Part shown: positions 44,572-51,997 of the stretch, piece by piece | Position numbering within the stretch: the stretch's first letter is position 1 | Layout: the number at the start of each line of letters is the position of its first letter | From: Phycisphaerae bacterium | Lineage (GTDB): Bacteria > Planctomycetota > Phycisphaerae > Sedimentisphaerales > Anaerobacaceae | Assembly (NCBI GenBank): GCA_016782865.1 | Contig: JADHXR010000006.1 | Span: 1-64,000 of the forward strand | DNA length: 64,000 bases | Direction: 5' to 3' | Program-made: the position numbers and the translations under genes | The notes under the pieces: generated by a model | Told to the model about the DNA's origin: nothing | Databases searched by the model: none | Seen by the model: only the letters and a program-made list of their open reading frames with translations

Positions 44572-46614
44572 ATGAGTAATCTCAAGTATTCTGTTGTGGC
44601 ATTTTTACTAGTGTGTGTGTGCTCCAGTACATCAGCGGAAGTCCTGTATTTTGAAGATTTCGAGTCCTTTGATGCGGGGACCGATCTTCATGGCCAAGCT
44701 GGCTGGGAAGGTTGGTATGATGCTGCTGGTTCTGCAGCGCCCGTATCCGACAAGTATGCCTTTAGTGGTACAAAGTCGATTGAGGTTGTTAGCAGTGCGG
44801 ATGTTGTTCAGGTCCTCGATATTACCGAGGGCAAATGGGTACTCACCGCCATGCAGTACATTCCATCGGGGACGAGCGGTGTAAGCCGATTCCATATGCA
44901 GAATCAGTACCAGAATGGTGCTATCGGTAGATCCGTACAATGGTCCTTCTCGTTGAGTGACGGCGTTGTAGGGGAGGATTATGATGCCGGTGCATCAGCG
45001 AGTATTATCTACGACGAGTGGATTGAGCTGAAATTAATCATCGATCTGGACAACGATCTCCTGGAGCAGTACTACAATGGCGAGCTGTTTTCCTCACGTG
45101 CGTGGGTGTTCAGCGGGAGTTCACAGATACAGAGCATCGACCTGTATGGCAACGGTGCGTCTTCGGTTTATTATGACGACATAAAGATAGCAGCCCCGCT
45201 CGTAGCCTACGGCCCCGAACCGGCCGACGGCGCTCTTCATGCCGCTACGTGGGCAAACATCAAGTGGCAGCCGGGCAGCCAGGCGGTTTCGCACGATGTG
45301 TACCTCAGCACCAGTTTCGACGAAGTCAATGACCGCCTCGCCGAGGCGTTCGGCGGCAACCAGGCTGGGACATCTATGGTGGTGGGTTTTGCGGGTTTTG
45401 CCTTTCCCGACGGTCTCGTTCCGGGCACGACTTACTACTGGCGAATCGACGAGGTCAACGATGCCGATCCGAACAGTCCGTGGAAAGGCGACCTCTGGAG
45501 CTTCTCGGTTCCGCCCAGGACGGCCTACTTCCCCGATCCACCTGATGGCGCCGAGTTTGTGGAGCCGGATACAGCCTTTAGCTGGGCCGGCGGTTTCGGC
45601 GCCATGTTGCACACAGTCTACATCGGCAACAACTTCGAAGACGTCAACAACGCCGGCGGAGGAGCCCTGCTGGGTGTTAAAACCTATACCCCCACACTCG
45701 AACCGGAGAAAGTCTACTACTGGCGCGTCGATGAGTTTGACTCTGCCGCCACTTACAAGGGTGACATCTGGAGCTTCACAACTCTGGGCGCCGTGGGCAA
45801 TCCACGGCCGGCTAACGGCGCGGCGGATGTTCCGATGACGGCCACTCTTGGCTGGACGCCCGCGGATAACGCTGCTTCGCACGAGTTGTATTTTGGCACA
45901 GATAGCGACGCTGTGAACAACGCAACCACAGTCTCACCTGAGTACATAGGCGCCAAGGCGCTTGGCTCGGAGAGCTACGATCCCGGCACACTTGTCCTGA
46001 ACACGACCTATCACTGGCGTGTGGATGCGGTTTATCCTGCTGAGACGGTGAAGGGACTGCTATGGAGCTTCACCGCGGCCGATTTCCTCTTGGTGGACGA
46101 TTTTGAATCCTACAACGACGTCGATCCGCCCGATCCGAACAGCAACAGGATATTCGACAAATGGGTGGATGGCTTCGGAACCACTACAAACGGCGCTCTC
46201 GTTGGCAATGAGCTGCCTCCCTATGCCAGCCAGGCCGTTGTTCGCGGCGGAGCCCAGGCGATGCCGTATTTCTACGACAACAATCTCAAGACGTCTGAGG
46301 CAACTCTGACTCTGGTTTACCCGAAAGACTGGACTGAGCAAGGCGTTGCGCGATTGTCACTGTGGTTCAGGGGTGATTCGGCCAATGCCGCCGAGCGCAT
46401 GTTTGTCGCTCTCAACGGCAACGCCGTAGTCTATCATGACGATCCGAGTGCAACTCAAATAGGCGCGTGGACCGAGTGGGTAATTGATCTTGTAGCGTTT
46501 GGCGTAGACCTTGCCAATATCAGTACCATCACCATTGGCTTTGGAACGAAGAATAGCCCGGCTGCCGGCGGCACAGGTACGATGTACTTCGACGACATTC
46601 GCCTGGTTCGGTAA
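44572..46614 (+). CDS. Secreted jelly-roll / fibronectin-like repeat protein (paralogue of 30713 gene)
   Basis: 680 residues, signal peptide about 1-22. Residues about 23-205 are a concanavalin-like jelly roll (YFEDFESFDAGTDLHGQAGW, KWVLTAMQYIPSGTSG, YYDDIKIA). Three fibronectin-like units (about 208-495) share the strands IKWQPGSQAVSHDVYLSTS, TTYYWRIDEVNDADP and LGWTPADNAASHELYFGTD with the CBM9 protein. The C-terminal 185 residues (VDDFESYNDVDPPD to TMYFDDIRLVR) are also closely similar to it. The N-terminal binding domain is therefore exchangeable on a common C-terminal chassis. Extracellular carbohydrate binding is the likely job. Confidence 0.82.
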   Translation: MSNLKYSVVAFLLVCVCSSTSAEVLYFEDFESFDAGTDLHGQAGWEGWYDAAGSAAPVSDKYAFSGTKSIEVVSSADVVQVLDITEGKWVLTAMQYIPSGTSGVSRFHMQNQYQNGAIGRSVQWSFSLSDGVVGEDYDAGASASIIYDEWIELKLIIDLDNDLLEQYYNGELFSSRAWVFSGSSQIQSIDLYGNGASSVYYDDIKIAAPLVAYGPEPADGALHAATWANIKWQPGSQAVSHDVYLSTSFDEVNDRLAEAFGGNQAGTSMVVGFAGFAFPDGLVPGTTYYWRIDEVNDADPNSPWKGDLWSFSVPPRTAYFPDPPDGAEFVEPDTAFSWAGGFGAMLHTVYIGNNFEDVNNAGGGALLGVKTYTPTLEPEKVYYWRVDEFDSAATYKGDIWSFTTLGAVGNPRPANGAADVPMTATLGWTPADNAASHELYFGTDSDAVNNATTVSPEYIGAKALGSESYDPGTLVLNTTYHWRVDAVYPAETVKGLLWSFTAADFLLVDDFESYNDVDPPDPNSNRIFDKWVDGFGTTTNGALVGNELPPYASQAVVRGGAQAMPYFYDNNLKTSEATLTLVYPKDWTEQGVARLSLWFRGDSANAAERMFVALNGNAVVYHDDPSATQIGAWTEWVIDLVAFGVDLANISTITIGFGTKNSPAAGGTGTMYFDDIRLVR

Positions 46615-46677
46615 GTTGTTTGAAAACCGATTGAAGTAGCAGGTAATTGCGCTGCTGATACGACATGTTTATGAGCT

Positions 46678-46721
46678 CGGGGCCTGTACCGATTCACTCG
46701 GTATAGGCCCCGGTTGTTTTT
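46678..46721 (+). terminator. Terminator of jelly-roll/fibronectin-like gene
   Basis: CGGGGCCTGTACC pairs with GGTATAGGCCCCG around a GATTCACTC loop, followed by GTTGTTTTT. Same element as at 30604-30647, with compensating base changes in the stem. Confidence 0.8.
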
Positions 46722-46756
46722 GCGGGCCGCTTTGGCCTTCGTCGGGATGGGTTGAG

Positions 46757-46837
46757 ACAAAAAGGCCCCTGCTGGAAGGAGGATATGAGAACAGCAGGGG
46801 CACATGACAGCGGGAAGCTTCCGTGCTTACCCGGCCG
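46757..46837 (-). ncRNA. Candidate small RNA with CCUCCUU loop
   Basis: On the minus strand a promoter at 46872-46843 would start an RNA of about 80 bases. It ends in an intrinsic terminator: stem GCCCCTGCTG / CAGCAGGGGC (10 bp, perfect), then CTTTTTG. The 17-base terminator loop contains UCCUCCUUC, complementary to Shine-Dalgarno sequences. A second hairpin around GGAAGCTTCC lies nearer the 5' end. No minus-strand gene upstream needs this terminator. Not matched to a known family; expression is unproven. Confidence 0.45.
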
Positions 46838-46842
46838 AATGC

Positions 46843-46872
46843 ATAATAGCACATGGGGCGTGTTCGTGTCTA
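46843..46872 (-). promoter_or_regulatory. Promoter for candidate small RNA
   Basis: Minus strand TAGACA (46872-46867), 18 bp, TATTAT (46848-46843): 5 of 6 matches in each hexamer. Confidence 0.5.
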
Positions 46873-47005
46873 CTGTGGCAAATGCGTATTTTTGGATGAA
46901 CGGCCCTGGCGGGACTGTTTCTGGAGCGTTGTATGCCAAGATCGCCCTCGGGAGCACACGGACAGCTCCTGTCACATTCTGTTGGAGTTGGCAGACTCGC
47001 AATGA
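46853..47005 (+). CDS. Possible 50-residue cysteine-rich protein
   Basis: ATG 46853 opens a 50-codon frame, MGRVRVYCGKCVFLDERPW at the start, with a CxxC and three later cysteines, suggesting a small zinc ribbon. A stop lies two codons before the ATG and there is no ribosome site, although a CATAAT box lies 5 bases upstream. Two other frames are open across the region, so the call is tentative. Confidence 0.3.
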   Translation: MGRVRVYCGKCVFLDERPWRDCFWSVVCQDRPREHTDSSCHILLELADSQ

Positions 47006-47139
47006 AAGATTGTTGGAAAAAGCCGGCCGATGTGGTATGATTAATGGAGCAAGAAGGTTGGAAAATGTTTAGGTCGCAGATGAGGACAACTAATCTTCGC
47101 AGCTTTTTTGCTTGGCAGCTCTATCTAATAGGAGTCGTG

Positions 47140-47301
47140 ATGGAAAGAAAACCAAGGACTTCGCCTGAGGGCAGGAAATGCAAGTTTCCGAACTGCAAGC
47201 GTCCCTTGAGTATCTACAACCATTCGGCTTATTGTCGTATTCATTGGGATCAGGTGTCTCGGAAGAAAGTGGGGAAGACTCCATACCGTCATCTTGCATG
47301 A
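47140..47301 (+). CDS. 53-residue zinc-finger-like protein
   Basis: Starts at ATG 47140 with TAGGAG 5 bases upstream; the longer frame to 47044 lacks one. The sequence CKFPNCKRPL...YCRIHW gives a Cx4C...CxxH set that could bind one zinc. Both ends are basic (MERKPRTSPEGRK, SRKKVGKTPYRH), so nucleic-acid binding is possible. I have seen similar short C-x4-C/C-x2-H proteins only as hypotheticals. It is isolated, between the candidate small RNA locus and the PNPOx-like gene. Confidence 0.65.
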   Translation: MERKPRTSPEGRKCKFPNCKRPLSIYNHSAYCRIHWDQVSRKKVGKTPYRHLA

Positions 47302-47431
47302 ACTGACACTCCCAGTGAAGTCACCACCACCCGAGACGAGCCCATTCCTCAAATAGCCTGTCATGAGGTGCAGGGACTCGTAGGCATACGCCTACTGAAA
47401 TCCGGACCGGATGCCGGTTCAGGAAGGTTCT

Positions 47432-47815
47432 CTATTCTTTGTCACCGACAAGCGGCCAAACATCGTTTATTTGAAGGAACACGAGATACTTGTTCGAGTC
47501 ATCGTCAGCGGCACATATCTCCGGTTGTCTCCTTCTGAACTCTTCGATTAGGGACGTGTTGGTTTCCTCGCGGGTTTTGGTCAGATACAACCTCTTGCCG
47601 ACATATCCTTCGCCTTGCTCGACGAACATATACGCCGCATTCGGGTTGGATTTAAGATTCTGGTGGCTCAGACGCTCCCGCATGACAAAAGCGATTGTAA
47701 TCTCATCAATGACGTGAGGTCTGGCATAAATGGCAAGATCAACCATTCCGTCGGAATCAGCCGTAGCCAGGATGCCGAGACCTTGCACATTGTCAAAATA
47801 ATCCGATAAGCTCAT
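47432..47815 (-). CDS. Pyridoxamine 5'-phosphate oxidase-like FMN-binding protein
   Basis: 127 residues, a single split-barrel domain. GLGILATADSDGMVDLAIYARPHV is the opening strand pair of the PNPOx-like fold (shown here in part), followed by TIAFVMRERLSHQNLKSNPNAAYMF, the flavin-phosphate region, and GYVGKRLYLTKT. Such short members bind FMN or F420 or have lost the cofactor; they are not the vitamin B6 enzyme itself. AAGGAG lies 7 bases before the ATG. A 120-bp dispersed repeat forms the upstream region. Confidence 0.82.
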   Translation of the reverse strand: MSLSDYFDNVQGLGILATADSDGMVDLAIYARPHVIDEITIAFVMRERLSHQNLKSNPNAAYMFVEQGEGYVGKRLYLTKTREETNTSLIEEFRRRQPEICAADDDSNKYLVFLQINDVWPLVGDKE

Positions 47816-47835
47816 CTGTAATCACTCCTTAACCA

Positions 47836-47955
47836 GGATTTCCCACATACACTTCACTGAACCACTCCTGCAAACTTCAAGTCTCGTAATACCGTAATTT
47901 GACCTCAATTTCAAGATAATTCCAGCAGATTCAGCATACCGTCCCGGAAGAGCCG
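47836..47955. repeat. 120-bp dispersed repeat, copy 2
   Basis: Gap-free match to 33046-33165 (about 90%). In this copy the minus-strand frame ending RLFRDGMLNLLELS continues upstream without a stop through CPALDLRKVGPKQGGKPKG (about 48060), which looks like the C-terminus of a lost gene. The rest of the 47816-48262 gap has no gene; TTGACA at about 48157 lacks a well-spaced -10 box. Confidence 0.7.
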
Positions 47956-48262
47956 ATTCAAAGCGCGATCTCTGAAAACAAGGCCCACGCCTTTGGGCTT
48001 GCCACCCTGCTTTGGACCGACCTTTCGCAAGTCAAGGGCCGGGCATTTCGCGTTTTCGGGGTGAGAGGGGCCAGACTTTTATCTGTCTGATAAAATCATA
48101 GCTAATTTTCAAGACAACGCCATAATTTTGCATCTCCCACCCCGTTTCTTATAGTTTGACAATACGGTCATGGCTTGAAGTATCAAGAAGATGACCTGAG
48201 TAGAGTATGAAGGTTTGTGTCGTTTCGGGACATTTCTAATTTTGGACATAGGAGATAGGACA

Positions 48263-48499
48263 ATGCATTATTTCGAAGAAATCAAGAAATGGATTGGTGA
48301 GCTTACTGAAATCTCTTTGTTGTTAATTGCCTTCGGGATTGTTGTTCAGATTCTGTTTGGCAGCGTAGTTCCCTTTTTTGGCGGGATCACCACTAATCTG
48401 ATGGGATTGCTTAATACATTGGGCGAGAACGGAATCGTTGGCCTGATCGCTTTGGGCATTATTCTTTACCTGTTTCAGAGAAGGAAAGCGACTGCTTAG
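48263..48499 (+). CDS. Small two-helix membrane protein
   Basis: 78 residues from ATG 48263, preceded by AGGAGATAGGAC; the frame is open to 48215 but that part has no ribosome site. After an amphipathic start (MHYFEEIKKWIGELTEI) come two membrane helices, about 17-38 (LLLIAFGIVVQILFG) and 55-72 (GIVGLIALGIILYLFQ), and a short RRK tail. Function unknown. It is alone on its strand; the exonuclease gene downstream has its own promoter. Confidence 0.7.
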   Translation: MHYFEEIKKWIGELTEISLLLIAFGIVVQILFGSVVPFFGGITTNLMGLLNTLGENGIVGLIALGIILYLFQRRKATA

Positions 48500-48579
48500 A
48501 AGCACACGTGTCTCCCAACATCAAGAGCAACACAGACTAACGCCTTTGGTTTTAGGGGGGCGCGGTACAGCATCAGTTG

Positions 48580-48593
48580 GTTGACGCGTCAAC
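48580..48593. promoter_or_regulatory. Perfect 14-bp palindrome upstream of exonuclease promoter
   Basis: GTTGACGCGTCAAC ends 10 bp before the -35 box at 48604. Its position suggests a regulator binding site; the regulator is unknown. Confidence 0.4.
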
Positions 48594-48603
48594 AAACCGA
48601 ACA

Positions 48604-48632
48604 TTGACAGCCGCGTGCAATTGTACTATCAT
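48604..48632 (+). promoter_or_regulatory. Sigma70-type promoter for exonuclease gene
   Basis: TTGACA (48604-48609), 17 bp, TATCAT (48627-48632). It leaves a 5' leader of about 130 bases before ATG 48770. Confidence 0.6.
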
Positions 48633-48769
48633 GGAATGATACGTATGGGGGCCGCCCGAAGAACCTCATCGCTTCGCGGTGCTGATTTGATCCGAAAGAG
48701 TTAAATGTGTAATCGATGGCCGCGATGGTATGGCACAAAGGGAAAGGCTGAAAAAGTCTCAGACAACTG

Positions 48770-49408
48770 ATGACGGATTCAACGATGACAGAGCAGAATG
48801 CACCCAAGGAACTTGACTTGTCTTGTGACGCAGCATGGCCTCGGATGACCAAGGAACAGATTAATGCACGTCCGATTAGGAAATATCAGGGACGTATCCA
48901 TTTGATTCAAAGATCCGAACAAGTCGAGCAGGCGGTCAGGCAGTTGGAAAAGGAGAAGGTCCTGGGATTTGACACGGAAACACGGCCCACGTTTCGAGTG
49001 GGGCAGAGCTATCTGCCTGCGGTCCTGCAATTAGCCGGTGAGCAAGCGGTCTACATTTTTCAATTGCGACATTGCAGTTTGTCCAAGGCCTTACGTCGAC
49101 TGCTGGCCAATCCAAAGATCATTAAGGCGGGCGTTGCTTTGGATAATGATGTGCAGGAATTGAATAAGTTGGCCCCGTTCAAACCCGCAGGATTTGTGGA
49201 TGTGGGAAAACTTGCCAAGCAGGCAGGTTGTATGAATCACGGTCTTCGTGGGCTGGCCACGCTGTTGCTGGAATTCCGGGTGTCAAAGAAGTCCCAAACT
49301 TCAAACTGGGCCAAAAGAGCATTGACCCGTGCACAGATCGAATATGCCGCAACGGACGCCTGGGTGGGGCGAGAGCTATATCACAAGCTGCAACAACTGT
49401 TGCCCTGA
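48770..49408 (+). CDS. RNase D-like 3'-5' exonuclease (DEDDy)
   Basis: 212 residues. The DEDDy nuclease motifs are all visible: VLGFDTETRP (Asp and Glu of motif I), IIKAGVALDNDVQEL (motif II Asp), and IEYAATDAWVGREL (motif III Tyr and Asp). LRGLATLLLEF and KKSQTSNWAKRALT are typical of RNase D and WRN-like exonucleases. There is no HRDC domain, so it is shorter than classical RNase D; 3' trimming of RNA or DNA is expected. No ribosome site precedes ATG 48770; ATG 48785 is an alternative. Confidence 0.88.
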   Translation: MTDSTMTEQNAPKELDLSCDAAWPRMTKEQINARPIRKYQGRIHLIQRSEQVEQAVRQLEKEKVLGFDTETRPTFRVGQSYLPAVLQLAGEQAVYIFQLRHCSLSKALRRLLANPKIIKAGVALDNDVQELNKLAPFKPAGFVDVGKLAKQAGCMNHGLRGLATLLLEFRVSKKSQTSNWAKRALTRAQIEYAATDAWVGRELYHKLQQLLP

Positions 49409-49564
49409 TCACTACAACAGGGCCAGATCTACACGACCGTCCATGTCGCTTCGCTTGGGTGTCGTCAGTACGCTGTTTGGATTTGTCTGATCCTGAGTTG
49501 TGACATTAACCATCCCAATATCTGTCCAAATGTAGTTAAGTTATTGCCAGACGATTCGGCACAA

Positions 49565-49917
49565 TGGAGGCGGGGGGATTCGAACCCCCGTCCCGAGATG
49601 CTTCAAGGCAAGCGTCTACATGCATAGTCACTTGATTGTTTTTTCGCCTTACCAAACACCAAGCGACAGGCACTTAGCTCGGCTATTTCGGTGAGTTGTC
49701 GCCTCGCCGGCCCGAAAAACCGGTTCGGCCAGCCTGCTGTTTGACGCCCTTACCTAACCCACAGGCAAAGCCAGGCAGGACGGGCCGCTAATTTAAGCAG
49801 CCATGCGCAACTGTGAGTTGCCAATTAAAAATTAGTTGTCGGATGATTAGCCAGGCCAACCGACATCCTGGGCATGCAACTTATCTCTCCGACATCCGGT
49901 CGAAGCCATTCGCCCCC
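49565..49917 (-). ncRNA. ssrA: Transfer-messenger RNA (tmRNA)
   Basis: 353 bases on the minus strand. The 3' part is tRNA-like: GGGACGGGGGGTTCGAATCC supplies the T arm, and CGCCTCC pairs with the 5' GGGGGCG to make a 7-bp acceptor stem with the G3-U70 wobble typical of alanylated RNAs. 5' GGGGGCGAATGGCTTCGAC is the usual tmRNA start. A short reading frame at 49822-49793 gives GNSQLRMAA and a TAA stop, placed in the expected loop before a hairpin. CCA is not encoded (A then TTG). It rescues stalled ribosomes with SmpB, which is not in this window. Confidence 0.93.
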
Positions 49918-49948
49918 GTATTAACTTGTCAAATCTGCCACTTTGAGC

Positions 49949-49977
49949 ATTATAGAACATAATACGTTGAACCGCAA
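49949..49977 (-). promoter_or_regulatory. tmRNA promoter
   Basis: Minus strand TTGCGG (49977-49972), 17 bp, TATAAT (49954-49949). The predicted start is about 25 bases before the mature 5' end, consistent with RNase P processing. Confidence 0.6.
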
Positions 49978-50096
49978 CAGAAGTTTGCTCTTTGTTGCTC
50001 AATTGAAACGATTGTGGCCGGGAGGCTGTGAACCGCCGGATTCGGTTGACATCGCGGCGGTGTTGGATTATCCTCAGGCAATTGAAGAGGAAAACC

Positions 50097-50615
50097 GTGA
50101 AGAAACAACTGACTTTGTGTGTTAATGTCAATGCCGTGATCTTTATCTTTCTCTCGGCGTATGTTTTGCTCGTCCCTGCGGGCATGCTGATTCGCGATCT
50201 GCGGGATCCGGCGCTTTACAGTCACAGTACTCCGCGCTGTACGTTTCGCTGGCACAAGGCACTCTCGCCCAAGTACGAGAAATGGGCCCGGCGGCGTGTG
50301 GAAGCCGGGGCTGCGAAGAAGCTGACAACCGGGGACATATCCGGCACCGAGTGGCCGGTATTCGGCTCGGTGTTCTACCTGTGGGCGACCGAGTCGCTGC
50401 AGGAGGCATTCGACGAGGACCTAAGCTCGGCGTCTTCGGCGCCGAGGGACTACGCACGCGGGGCGATCGAGGCGGCCGCAGCTCTGGTTGCCGATCCTAA
50501 TCATGCCAGTTGGGTCAGGGATCATTGGGGCGAGACCTATCTCGAAAAAGAGAATCTGTTCGCCAGGATGCAGCCGCGGGCAGTTGATACCAAAGCCGCC
50601 GGGCCGCACAGCTAA
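50097..50615 (+). CDS. Membrane-anchored hypothetical protein
   Basis: 172 residues from GTG 50097 (GAGG 8 bases upstream). One N-terminal membrane helix (VNAVIFIFLSAYVLLVPAGML) is followed by a soluble region with motifs LSPKYEKWARRRVEAG, ISGTEWPVFGSVFYLWATESL and ASWVRDHWGETYLEKENLF. I recognise it as a recurrent planctomycete hypothetical, without known function. The stop overlaps the end of the convergent oxidoreductase gene by 4 bp. Confidence 0.7.
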   Translation: MKKQLTLCVNVNAVIFIFLSAYVLLVPAGMLIRDLRDPALYSHSTPRCTFRWHKALSPKYEKWARRRVEAGAAKKLTTGDISGTEWPVFGSVFYLWATESLQEAFDEDLSSASSAPRDYARGAIEAAAALVADPNHASWVRDHWGETYLEKENLFARMQPRAVDTKAAGPHS

Positions 50616-51934
50616 ACCTCCGGATAGACCCAGGGTTTTCGATATTCGCGGCGGAGCAATTGGTTTGCCGCGGCGTCACCTACTATCACTTCTCTTTCGG
50701 CGTCCCATTCGACGCTGCGGCCGATCTTTAGCGACAGCATGCCCAGCAGGCTCATGGTCGTCGAGCGGTGGATCAGCTCGATATCGCAAACGGGCCGCGT
50801 GCGCATCTTGATGGCTTTGAGCAGGTCCACCCACAATTCCAGGATGTTCTGATCGTCCGGCTTGTTCAACCTCGGTTCCTCGTGGATGACCTTCTGTCCC
50901 CTGCCGGTCGGATAGAAATTCCAGCCGTCATGCCAGGCCATGTGGAAGGTGCCCTTGGTGCCGTAGAAGTAGCAGCCGACGTTTTCGCCCTTCTCTGCGT
51001 TGTTGGCCCCGAACTTGCGATGCTCCCAGACCGCGGTGAAATCGTCGAACTTGAAGCTAACGACCTGGTGATCGGGAGCGTCGGTTGTCTGCCCTCTGGC
51101 GTCATTGACCGGCGGACCTGAGATGGCGCGACCGCCCGTTGAGAAGACGCACCTGGGGTATGCCTCTCTGGCCCACCAGAGGATTTGATCCATCCAGTGT
51201 ATGCCCCAGTCACCCAGTGTGCCGTTGCCGTAGTCGAGGAATTGGCGGAAACCCTTGGGATGGATCTTCGTGTTGAACGGACGCTTCGGCCCGGGCCCGC
51301 ACCACATGTCCCAGTCCAGCCCCTGTGGCGGCTCCTGATTCTGCCTGGGGCTCTCCGGCCCGCCTCCGGAATGCACGAACGCGCGGACCATGCCGATCTT
51401 GCCGGCCCCGCCTTCCCAGAGAAACTTCATGCCCGAAACATTGTGCGGCGATATCCGCCGGTGCGTACCGACCTGAACGACCCGCCCGGCTGCACGAGCG
51501 GCGTTGACCATCGCCCGGCCTTCCTTGATCGTGTGGCATATCGGTTTTTCCACGTAAACGTGCGCGCCGGCCTTGACCGCCGCGATAGTGATCAGCGGAT
51601 GCCAGTGATCGGGCGTACCCACGATAGCAATGTCCGGCTTCTCGGCGTCCAGAAGCTCTCGATAGTCCTTGTACTTCTTGGGCTTGTCGCCGCTAAGCTT
51701 CTCGATTTCCGCCGCGGCGGGATTCAATTGATTAGTATCGACATCGCACATGGCGACTATCCTGCACTCGCCCGATTGCAGAGCCGCCCGGGCGATGTTC
51801 ATGCCCCACCAGCCGCTGCCGATGAGGGCCGTGCGGTACTTCCTGCCGCTGTCGGCTCGGATGATATTAGGGGCCGCCAGCGCCAGGCCCGACGCCATCG
51901 AGTGTTTGAGGAAGGTGCGACGATCTATTGCCAT
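50612..51934 (-). CDS. TAT-exported Gfo/Idh/MocA-family oxidoreductase
   Basis: 440 residues. The N-terminus RRTFLKHSMASGLALAAPNI is a twin-arginine signal. GSGWWGMNIARAAL is the NAD(P)-binding Rossmann motif, VGTPDHWHPLITIAAVKAG and VYVEKPICHTIKEG contain the EKP lysine used by the family, and a C-terminal GFO_IDH_MocA domain holds DWGIHWMDQILWW. Planctomycetes carry many such exported copies, generally tied to sugar metabolism, with substrates unknown. AGGAAT precedes the ATG. Its start faces the tyrosine recombinase gene 63 bp away. Confidence 0.9.
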   Translation of the reverse strand: MAIDRRTFLKHSMASGLALAAPNIIRADSGRKYRTALIGSGWWGMNIARAALQSGECRIVAMCDVDTNQLNPAAAEIEKLSGDKPKKYKDYRELLDAEKPDIAIVGTPDHWHPLITIAAVKAGAHVYVEKPICHTIKEGRAMVNAARAAGRVVQVGTHRRISPHNVSGMKFLWEGGAGKIGMVRAFVHSGGGPESPRQNQEPPQGLDWDMWCGPGPKRPFNTKIHPKGFRQFLDYGNGTLGDWGIHWMDQILWWAREAYPRCVFSTGGRAISGPPVNDARGQTTDAPDHQVVSFKFDDFTAVWEHRKFGANNAEKGENVGCYFYGTKGTFHMAWHDGWNFYPTGRGQKVIHEEPRLNKPDDQNILELWVDLLKAIKMRTRPVCDIELIHRSTTMSLLGMLSLKIGRSVEWDAEREVIVGDAAANQLLRREYRKPWVYPEV

Positions 51935-51997
51935 GGTAAGATTCCTTTAGCCGATACTTAGTCACTATTTTGACTTAGTGTACCAGGAAATTGACCG

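Noticed and set aside
46694-47002. 102-codon minus-strand frame
   Set aside because: Runs through the two terminators and the small-RNA promoter; no protein-like motif.
49560-49640. tRNA gene suggested by the T-arm sequence
   Set aside because: The T arm and acceptor belong to tmRNA; no anticodon arm is present.
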